A stretch of DNA of 5,970 nucleotides, from NCBI GenBank assembly GCA_018662715.1, contig JABJFP010000281.1:1-5970 (forward strand), given 5' to 3'. Shown one piece after another: positions 1 to 5,287 of the stretch. A model generated the notes under the pieces. It saw nothing but the letters and a program-made list of their open reading frames with translations, was not told the DNA's origin and made no database searches. Both the position numbers and the translations under genes were made by a program. Position 1 is the stretch's first letter; each line of letters begins with the position of its first letter. This stretch comes from Methanobacteriota archaeon (GTDB lineage: Archaea > Thermoplasmatota > Poseidoniia > Poseidoniales > Poseidoniaceae).

Positions 1-1
1 C

Positions 2-163
2 TACCACAAGACGTGTGATAAACTCGCAACCATGGAGGAATATATGACTACCGATAACGCAACCGGTGAAGCAAATCTCGTTCATTCGTGGGACATTGTC
101 ACATGGTGGGCCGTCTATGCATTCTTACACATGGACCAGACACCGGTGCCCAATGAATTGTGA
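2..163 (+). CDS. M28-family zinc aminopeptidase, C-terminal fragment
   Basis: Only the last 53 codons lie in the window; the reading frame runs in from the left edge and ends at TGA 161-163. I identify it by aligning it by eye with the complete M28 peptidase at 3559-5286. The fragment begins Tyr-His-Lys-Thr-Cys-Asp-Lys-Leu, matching Tyr-His-Gln-Thr-Cys-Asp-Thr-Leu there, and both end with an Asp-Ile-x-Thr-Trp-Trp-Ala-x-Tyr helix followed by Phe-x-His-x-Asp. The Tyr-His-x-x-x-Asp-x-Leu stretch is a usual M28 feature just after the last zinc ligand. All metal ligands and the signal sequence lie outside the window, so activity cannot be judged. By analogy with its paralog it is probably a secreted lipoprotein exopeptidase. 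It converges on the SCO gene, with only 4 bases between the two stop codons. Confidence 0.85.
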   Translation, partial: YHKTCDKLATMEEYMTTDNATGEANLVHSWDIVTWWAVYAFLHMDQTPVPNEL

Positions 164-167
164 ACCC

Positions 168-815
168 TCACATTTCAATCAAGTATCGAAGGTCGTCAAT
201 GAAGAGGTCCAAGACCCAGTCGTTGTCGCCCCACCAAACACGTTGGTCTCCATACCTATCGATTATTACGGTTCCAGTTGAATGATTGACGGTATAATCA
301 TCCGGATGGTGGCGAGCTGAAGTAGTGCTTTGATTGTCTTCAATTTGCAAGCCAACGCCAAAATTCAACCAGACAGCATTCATGGCAGCCATTCCAGGGG
401 AATCGTCTTCTGAAGAGGAAACCGTAAGGTGGGTCCAATTAGAATTCGTTCCCGTTTTCCAATCATGAAGCGTGGTTACGTTATCCCTCCAAGGGTCGAC
501 AGTAATCGTGAGAAACGTCGTTGCGTTCTTTTCCTCGGGAGTGAGTTGGGACTGAACCCACTTCATATTATGAGTCACAATAGGGCAGATGTCAATGCAA
601 TTGGTAAACAAGAAGGCGACGACTACCGTCGTATTTTTTGCCTCTTCTGAAAATGTCCACGGTGTATTTTCACTTGTAGTGAGTGTGAAGTCATTTACAA
701 ATTCTGCTTCAATAATGACGCCGTTTGGCTCCCAATCAGACAACTGCTCTGGTGAGGTACAGCCCGCTAAAAGAAGGGTGAAACAGAGAAGGAGCGTCAA
801 TAGCGTAGTTTTCAT
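168..815 (-). CDS. SCO1/SenC-family lipoprotein (copper chaperone or thiol oxidoreductase)
   Basis: This 215-residue protein has a short lipoprotein signal peptide with a Leu-Ala-Gly-Cys lipobox, making Cys19 the lipidated residue, so the thioredoxin-like domain sits outside the membrane. The SCO signature is complete: Cys73-x-x-x-Cys77-Pro, a Thr-Val-Asp-Pro-x-Arg-Asp segment near residues 105-111, and His178 in a Val-Asn-His-Ser-Thr-Gly context where SCO proteins carry the third copper ligand. Known SCO proteins deliver copper to the CuA site of cytochrome oxidase or reduce its cysteines; some serve other copper enzymes. The distance from the second Cys to the His (101 residues) is somewhat longer than in human Sco1 (about 87). 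A His-His pair (169-170) lies in the extra stretch. It is the second gene of an operon, 9 bases after the propeller stop, with a GGTGA ribosome site about 4 bases before the ATG. No oxidase subunit is visible nearby, so its client is unproven. Confidence 0.9.
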   Translation of the reverse strand: MKTTLLTLLLCFTLLLAGCTSPEQLSDWEPNGVIIEAEFVNDFTLTTSENTPWTFSEEAKNTTVVVAFLFTNCIDICPIVTHNMKWVQSQLTPEEKNATTFLTITVDPWRDNVTTLHDWKTGTNSNWTHLTVSSSEDDSPGMAAMNAVWLNFGVGLQIEDNQSTTSARHHPDDYTVNHSTGTVIIDRYGDQRVWWGDNDWVLDLFIDDLRYLIEM

Positions 816-818
816 AAC

Positions 819-824
819 GTCACC
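819..824 (-). promoter_or_regulatory. Ribosome binding site of the SCO gene
   Basis: Read on the minus strand this is GGTGAC, ending 3 bases before the ATG at 815. It matches the archaeal anti-Shine-Dalgarno complement GGAGGTGA over five bases. It fills most of the 9-base gap after the propeller stop codon, which supports translation of the SCO gene from a shared mRNA and supports the ATG at 815 as its start. Confidence 0.55.
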
Positions 825-2606
825 TTAGAGGCGGTAAGGGATATCAATATCCAATTGAACAAGATACAGTCCCGTTGAGATACAGGAAGCGTATGTAATT
901 CCGTCGTGGTGCTCTACGGCCCAAAGGAAAGGAACCCAACCGAAATCATAGAATTGAGAGTCAAGCGGAGTTCCGTCTTCGCCGTGAGGGAGATAGTATG
1001 CTACGGTTGCCTCTTCATGAATACCAATTCGGTCATCGGCTTCTGGAGCCACGAGCGTTTCAATATCAATAATCCATAGTCCTGCATGGTAATGAGAAAT
1101 ATACAGACGGCCATCCCATCCACCGCCGTGGCTCTGGTCGGTTTCATCCGTCGTTTCGAAGTACGTACTGTCGAGGTTGTGGGGTGAAAACAACAACCAT
1201 TCATCGGCGTTAGGATGTGCTTCGCAATCTTCACCATAACAATGGTCTTCAGCGTATGGAATCTCCCAATCTCGTATCAGTTTAGGTTTGAATTTGAATT
1301 GGCCATCTTCCAAGGTATACTCAGTAGTGTCAATGAGATAAATGATGCCGGTGCCGACGTGAGTTGAAAGAACTTCAACAGCTGCTGTAACGAGATGGAC
1401 GGGCTCATCAGAATAACCAACGTGTGACAAATCCACCATTTCAGGGAAGGGTTCGGCATAATGGATGTAAGATACTCTCCCGCCGTTTTCGTTGCCCGTT
1501 GTTCCACTATCTGGTTGTCCGTCATCATCCATGTCGAGGAAGTCCATCCATAGGCCAACCTCAGGTGCTCGCCATCGGCACATCAACGGGTTACCTTGTC
1601 CCGCCTTACACACCGTGGCATGAATTGCGTAGGCCTCGGGGGAGTCCACTGGATGAGGTACGTCGGTAACATCACCAATACGGAGTCCAGCCTCCCAGTA
1701 ACTTCCGTAAATGAAAGTGTGACCGTACCGTGGGTCATTCGGGTCTTCCCCAGGCCATGTTTGGACGGTCATATCGTGAATGTAAATCCAGCCGCCTCGG
1801 GTTGTTTCCCAAGCCACTTCGTATTCTCCAACCTTAACCACGGTATGGCCAAGTCCAGCCGCCGGAACGCCTTGCAAGTTACGTGCAGCCGAGCCGTCCA
1901 AATTCAAGTGAGCAATCGTCACTCCGCCACATGCTTCACCGATCGCATCGTTGCATTGATTATAATCGGGGTTTGCAACGAAGAGATACCATTCCCCATT
2001 GATCATGTGAGTGTACAAGTTGTGAGGGCCGCTTGGATGGTCCACGTCATACCACGAGTCGATCCAGGTTGGGTTGGTCTTGTCGGTTACGTCGATGACC
2101 ACAACTGAAACTTGACTTGGTTCGCTCCATTGTCCTACATTTGGGTCTGCATTTCCAGGGTCGACCAGTTGGTTTTGCTGAATAATGTACTCTCTTCCGT
2201 TGTATTCCAAATATTTGACATCCAATACCTGGGTGTTTGGATCATTGAAAACACCAACAACTTCCGTATTTTCCGGGTCGGTAACATCTACGATGTGCAT
2301 GTCGTTCCATCCGGCTAGGTAGGCATATGTCCGGCCGTCGGGTGTTGTTGCGACCTGAACCTCAGCGTTTCCAGGGGTTGAAAGAGAATTGAAGTCGAGA
2401 AGTTCCATATTATCGGTGCCAGCAATGTGTTGACTCGCATTGCTGTGGTCGTGCCCTTCGTATTGGAAAAGTGGGTCACCGCTTGAAGTCAACATTGTAT
2501 CTGCTTCTTCAACAATTTCTTCCTCGCCAAGAAGAAGGCTTGTCATGGATGCTAGAAAAAGTAGAAGAAAAATACCTAACGCTATTTCTTTCCCGTTCAT
2601 GTACAT
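825..2606 (-). CDS. Secreted or membrane-anchored LVIVD-repeat beta-propeller protein
   Basis: This 593-residue protein starts with a hydrophobic stretch (about residues 8-27), read as a signal peptide or N-terminal anchor, then an acidic linker. The rest is a beta-propeller. LVIVD-type blades are visible at Met-His-Ile-Val-Asp-Val-Thr-Asp-Pro (103-111), Val-Val-Val-Ile-Asp-Val-Thr-Asp (168-175), Ile-Ile-Tyr-Leu-Ile-Asp (421-426), Gly-Leu-Trp-Ile-Ile-Asp-Ile (509-515) and Gly-Leu-Tyr-Leu-Val-Gln-Leu (579-585). It holds three close cysteine pairs (218/226, 333/343, 456/461), many histidines (for example 190, 195, 200, 504, 506, 566, 567) and a calcium-type loop at Asp358-x-Asp-x-Asp-Gly-x-x-Asp366. 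The LVIVD family is generally extracellular with no single known reaction. It is the first gene of an operon with a SCO protein, which suggests a copper or disulfide requirement; that is inference. The start could also be Met3 (2600). Family call is firm, function is not. Confidence 0.85.
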   Translation of the reverse strand: MYMNGKEIALGIFLLLFLASMTSLLLGEEEIVEEADTMLTSSGDPLFQYEGHDHSNASQHIAGTDNMELLDFNSLSTPGNAEVQVATTPDGRTYAYLAGWNDMHIVDVTDPENTEVVGVFNDPNTQVLDVKYLEYNGREYIIQQNQLVDPGNADPNVGQWSEPSQVSVVVIDVTDKTNPTWIDSWYDVDHPSGPHNLYTHMINGEWYLFVANPDYNQCNDAIGEACGGVTIAHLNLDGSAARNLQGVPAAGLGHTVVKVGEYEVAWETTRGGWIYIHDMTVQTWPGEDPNDPRYGHTFIYGSYWEAGLRIGDVTDVPHPVDSPEAYAIHATVCKAGQGNPLMCRWRAPEVGLWMDFLDMDDDGQPDSGTTGNENGGRVSYIHYAEPFPEMVDLSHVGYSDEPVHLVTAAVEVLSTHVGTGIIYLIDTTEYTLEDGQFKFKPKLIRDWEIPYAEDHCYGEDCEAHPNADEWLLFSPHNLDSTYFETTDETDQSHGGGWDGRLYISHYHAGLWIIDIETLVAPEADDRIGIHEEATVAYYLPHGEDGTPLDSQFYDFGWVPFLWAVEHHDGITYASCISTGLYLVQLDIDIPYRL

Positions 2607-2617
2607 CTCATCGGGTT

Positions 2618-2622
2618 CCTCC
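2618..2622 (-). promoter_or_regulatory. GGAGG Shine-Dalgarno-like site upstream of the propeller gene
   Basis: The minus strand reads GGAGG here, 11 bases before the ATG at 2606 and 17 before the alternative ATG at 2600. It is only 6 bases before an out-of-frame ATG at 2611. If used, its spacing to the annotated start is long. It would matter only if the mRNA begins upstream of it, which conflicts with a leaderless transcript initiated from the TATA-like box at 2630-2637. Confidence 0.4.
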
Positions 2623-2629
2623 GTTTGGT

Positions 2630-2637
2630 CTTTATGA
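2630..2637. promoter_or_regulatory. Possible shared TATA-like element between divergent genes
   Basis: The top strand reads CTTTATGA and the bottom strand TCATAAAG. The element lies about 24-31 bases upstream of the propeller ATG (2606, minus) and about 21-28 bases upstream of the ATG at 2658 on the plus strand. Archaeal TATA boxes sit about 25 bases before the transcription start, so the spacing fits two leaderless transcripts leaving in opposite directions from one region. The match to a TATA consensus is imperfect, and no start-site data are available. Confidence 0.35.
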
Positions 2638-2657
2638 CCCCGCGGGTGTCGGTGGGT

Positions 2658-3347
2658 ATGGGCAAAGCGTGGATGGGGTTTGGGATTGCCGCTCTTTTGG
2701 TGACGATTTTAGCATCCAGTTCCGTTCATGCTCATGAGCAGCAGACGCTCACAATTATCCTGAATGATAGTGGGGCCGTAGTTGGAAATATTTCCGACCC
2801 TGCATTTGTTCAAGGGAATGCTTTATGGTTCAAAATGCATGATACAACCGAAAATGCTACCATGCAAATTGGGATTGATTTGAACGGTGACGGCGTGCTT
2901 AATTCGACAATGGATTTCATGTCGTCAACGCTTGTTGAAGCGTGTGAATTAGATGAAAACGGCTCGTTGGTAGATGAAACATGTGCGGTTTCGGCGACCT
3001 ATGTATTTCCATTGAATGCAACGGTCGGCTCGTACCAATATTGGGTCATGAAGGATGTTAACAACTCAACTACAAACTGGACGTATGAGATTCAATTGTA
3101 TGAGGACATCCACGATGACGGCGGACCAGCTCCCGGAGATTGTTTCGGGGCTGGATGCGATGACCCAGTGAAAACCACTGATGATGGTGAGGTCGTTGAA
3201 AGTGATGGATTTTCTCAAAATGATTTAGTGAAACTAACAGCCGTTGTTGCTGGTATCGGAGTTGTATTTCTTGCGCTCTCAATACAAAATGAACGGAAGG
3301 AAAACGACAAGGAAAAACACTACACAACCGCATTCGAAGAGGAATGA
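2658..3347 (+). CDS. Unrecognised secreted single-span membrane protein with a calcium-type loop
   Basis: I do not recognise this 229-residue protein. It has a signal peptide (Met-Gly-Lys, hydrophobic core about 8-20, likely cleavage near the Val-His-Ala-His stretch at 23-26). The ectodomain has about eight N-x-S/T sequons (N44, N66, N82, N101, N120, N135, N136, N140) and an Asp74-x-Asn-x-Asp-Gly-x-x-Asn82 calcium-type loop. Cysteines 96/109 and 162/167 form two likely disulfides. An acidic Gly/Pro-rich linker (about 150-185) leads to one membrane span (about 190-209) and a charged cytoplasmic tail rich in Lys and Glu. The topology is that of a type I surface protein. I prefer ATG 2658 because it gives a normal short signal peptide and sits at leaderless distance from the TATA-like box; ATG 2634 or TTG 2625 in the same frame would add 8 or 11 residues. 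It is divergent from the propeller/SCO operon, so a shared role is possible but unproven. Confidence 0.75.
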   Translation: MGKAWMGFGIAALLVTILASSSVHAHEQQTLTIILNDSGAVVGNISDPAFVQGNALWFKMHDTTENATMQIGIDLNGDGVLNSTMDFMSSTLVEACELDENGSLVDETCAVSATYVFPLNATVGSYQYWVMKDVNNSTTNWTYEIQLYEDIHDDGGPAPGDCFGAGCDDPVKTTDDGEVVESDGFSQNDLVKLTAVVAGIGVVFLALSIQNERKENDKEKHYTTAFEEE

Positions 3348-3558
3348 CTTATCCCTCGATCAAGGGGCATTGTATGTCATCTACGATTTCAATAATGTGA
3401 TTTGAAAACAGGGTTCGTATATTGTTCATCTTCAGATGAGAGGGTGTGCCTTTGCTTTTGTTTCGCATATTCTCATGTTTACATTGGTCCTGTTCCTCTA
3501 TCAAAGAATCGGTCCGTAGAAGCGCAGGACTTGAGAAGGTGAACCGTTACGCAAGGTC
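3348..3558. other. Intergenic region before the M28 peptidase gene
   Basis: This is the longest non-coding stretch in the window (211 bases). It contains a weak CCCT/AGGG inverted repeat (3353-3366), a TATA-like GTATATTG (3417-3424), and a T-rich run (3451-3463) that could end the upstream transcript in the poly-T manner of archaea. A GGTGA at 3538-3542 lies 16 bases before the peptidase ATG. A 27-codon hydrophobic open frame (3436-3519) is present but not convincing as a gene. I see no tRNA fold or recognisable riboswitch. The promoter of the peptidase gene is presumably in here but cannot be fixed from the sequence. Confidence 0.5.
3451..3463 (+). terminator. Possible T-rich terminator of the upstream membrane-protein gene
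   Basis: The top strand reads TTTGCTTTTGTTT about 100 bases after the stop at 3347. Archaeal RNA polymerase often terminates at T-rich runs without a hairpin. The run is interrupted by G and C, so this is a weak candidate. Confidence 0.2.
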
Positions 3559-5286
3559 ATGGTGGGTACCCGTGTCAGCCAAGCATGCCTTCTGGTTCTG
3601 CTCATGATTTCTGCACCGCTTTCTGGATGTTTTGGGGAAGATGACGGTGAGAGCCTCGTCAATGCCTCAGATGTTACCATCACTCCAAAGGTCCTTGTCG
3701 GAGGTTCCTTTCAGCCAGTAACTGTTGCTGTAAGTGAGGACATGTCGGTATTCCTTCCTTATCTTGTCATTGACAGTGAAACAGGATTTGTCGCAAACTC
3801 GACCGTTTTAGACTTGAAGAAAGGAGATTCTGTACAAGTGTCGCTTCTTGCTCCGCCACGTGCAGGTCTTGCTGTTGCACTTCTTGGAGAATATGGACGT
3901 GATTCTTGGCCCATTCGTGATGCAAACGAGTCTTGGGCTTCTTGGTTTTCTGACGGTGGACATCTAAGCGCTGATGGCGGCGCAATACAGCGAACCGGCA
4001 ACGGAACGGGTTTGTTTAATGCCAGTTCCACGACGGGTGGCCCCGCTAATGTCGTTACTCTGACTGTTGAGCGGCCAAACGCTCCCGCTTACAGTGCGGA
4101 CGAAGGTGGTCGGCACTCATCGGGTCTTGTGAACGGTCGAGCCACGTACAATTATCTCCATCACCTCACCGATGAAACGCCGGACCCTCTTGACTTGACT
4201 GATGGCGCTGTTGGGTACCTTAATCGCTGGGCTGGACAGGGAAATACTGCCTATGAGGCGGGAGCCGTCTACCTTATTGACAAACTTGAGTCGTTTGGAT
4301 TGACTGTTGACACACAGCGGTTTGAATTTACGGACGTCTTTGGCAATCAGAACCCTGAATCCTACAACATCTGTGGATTCCGATACGGAAGTGAAGTACC
4401 GAATGAATGGATGGTTTTTGGAGCTCACTTCGATGTTGCCCCCCCGGCAAATTTGCTGTTGGCTGACCCACACCTTACTGGGACACGAACCTACGGAACG
4501 GGCGTAGGGGCCTACGATAATTCTGCGGGCACCAGCATGGTATTGACTGTCGCTGAAGCGATGTCTGACTTCGATACCCGCAGAACAATGGTGTTCTGCT
4601 TCTGGTCAGGTGAAGAAGGTGGGAAGCGTGGAAGTGATTACTGGACTGACTATTATGTCAAAGAAGACAATCCTGACGTTACCGTTACCAATTACATCAA
4701 CTTGGACATGGCTGGAGTAAACTGGCCTGGTGGCGGTGGGGCCCCTCATGGCGACCCAGCAACGGAAATTGACCCAGACGGATATCCCAAAGATGAGGAA
4801 GTTTGGCCGATGCGTGTTTATCTCGGCCCCTCTCTTGACCACGATGTCATCAATCAGCCAGAGATGGTTGGACTCACCCTTTGGATCGGTGCTGACGCCA
4901 TTGGTGTAGAGCAACAACAGAGTGTTTTGGTTGGAGAAGGATTCGCGGAAGACACGTGGAAGGTTGACGATTGGTTGGACCGTGGAAAACCGGAAATTGT
5001 TGTTTATGAGGACGTGACTGCTCGTTCTGACCATGCGAGTTTCCAAGCGAATCTGGGTACTGTAACGTTGGGATTCGGAGGTCTTGTTGACGGCTATTGG
5101 TGTTACCACCAAACCTGTGATACACTTGAGGAAATGGAAATTTGGATGGATACAACTGGGAAGGGATACGGGGAAGAACACTCGGGAACCTCAAACCTTG
5201 TTGATAGTCTTGACATCATCACGTGGTGGGCAGCATACAGTTTCTTCCACTTGGATGAGAAACCAGTTACCAACGCTTACCTTTGA
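3559..5286 (+). CDS. M28-family zinc aminopeptidase, secreted lipoprotein
   Basis: This complete 575-residue protein is a co-catalytic two-zinc exopeptidase of the M28 family, which removes N-terminal residues from peptides. Its signal peptide has Arg5, a hydrophobic core and a Leu-Ser-Gly-Cys lipobox, so Cys24 is the likely lipid anchor and the enzyme faces outward. Residues about 30-180 form an N-terminal domain I do not recognise. The catalytic domain follows with every expected residue in order: His290 (Ala-His-Phe-Asp), Asp320 (Tyr-Asp-Asn-Ser-Ala-Gly), Glu352 as general base with Glu353 as zinc ligand, Asp383 (Asn-Leu-Asp-Met-Ala-Gly), and His492 (Arg-Ser-Asp-His). All ligands are present, so it is probably active. 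The start at 3559 is the only ATG before the signal core; an in-frame stop lies at 3532-3534. GGTGA at 3538 is too far for a normal ribosome site, so translation may be leaderless or weakly led. It is a paralog of the fragment at 2-163 and ends one base from the convergent protease gene. Confidence 0.93.
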   Translation: MVGTRVSQACLLVLLMISAPLSGCFGEDDGESLVNASDVTITPKVLVGGSFQPVTVAVSEDMSVFLPYLVIDSETGFVANSTVLDLKKGDSVQVSLLAPPRAGLAVALLGEYGRDSWPIRDANESWASWFSDGGHLSADGGAIQRTGNGTGLFNASSTTGGPANVVTLTVERPNAPAYSADEGGRHSSGLVNGRATYNYLHHLTDETPDPLDLTDGAVGYLNRWAGQGNTAYEAGAVYLIDKLESFGLTVDTQRFEFTDVFGNQNPESYNICGFRYGSEVPNEWMVFGAHFDVAPPANLLLADPHLTGTRTYGTGVGAYDNSAGTSMVLTVAEAMSDFDTRRTMVFCFWSGEEGGKRGSDYWTDYYVKEDNPDVTVTNYINLDMAGVNWPGGGGAPHGDPATEIDPDGYPKDEEVWPMRVYLGPSLDHDVINQPEMVGLTLWIGADAIGVEQQQSVLVGEGFAEDTWKVDDWLDRGKPEIVVYEDVTARSDHASFQANLGTVTLGFGGLVDGYWCYHQTCDTLEEMEIWMDTTGKGYGEEHSGTSNLVDSLDIITWWAAYSFFHLDEKPVTNAYL

Positions 5287-5287
5287 T

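Noticed and set aside
1596..2108. 170-codon plus-strand open frame inside the propeller gene
   Set aside because: It is antisense to well-formed propeller blades and has no coherent protein features.
3353..3366. CCCT/AGGG inverted repeat just after the stop at 3347, considered as a hairpin terminator
   Set aside because: The stem is only four base pairs and is not followed directly by a T run.
3405..3430. GGTTCG in the intergenic region resembling a tRNA T-loop
   Set aside because: No flanking T-stem complement, acceptor stem or anticodon arm can be built around it.
4606..5181. 191-codon minus-strand open frame inside the M28 gene
   Set aside because: It lies antisense to the part of the peptidase holding Asp383 and His492 and shows no recognisable domain; it is a shadow of the real gene.
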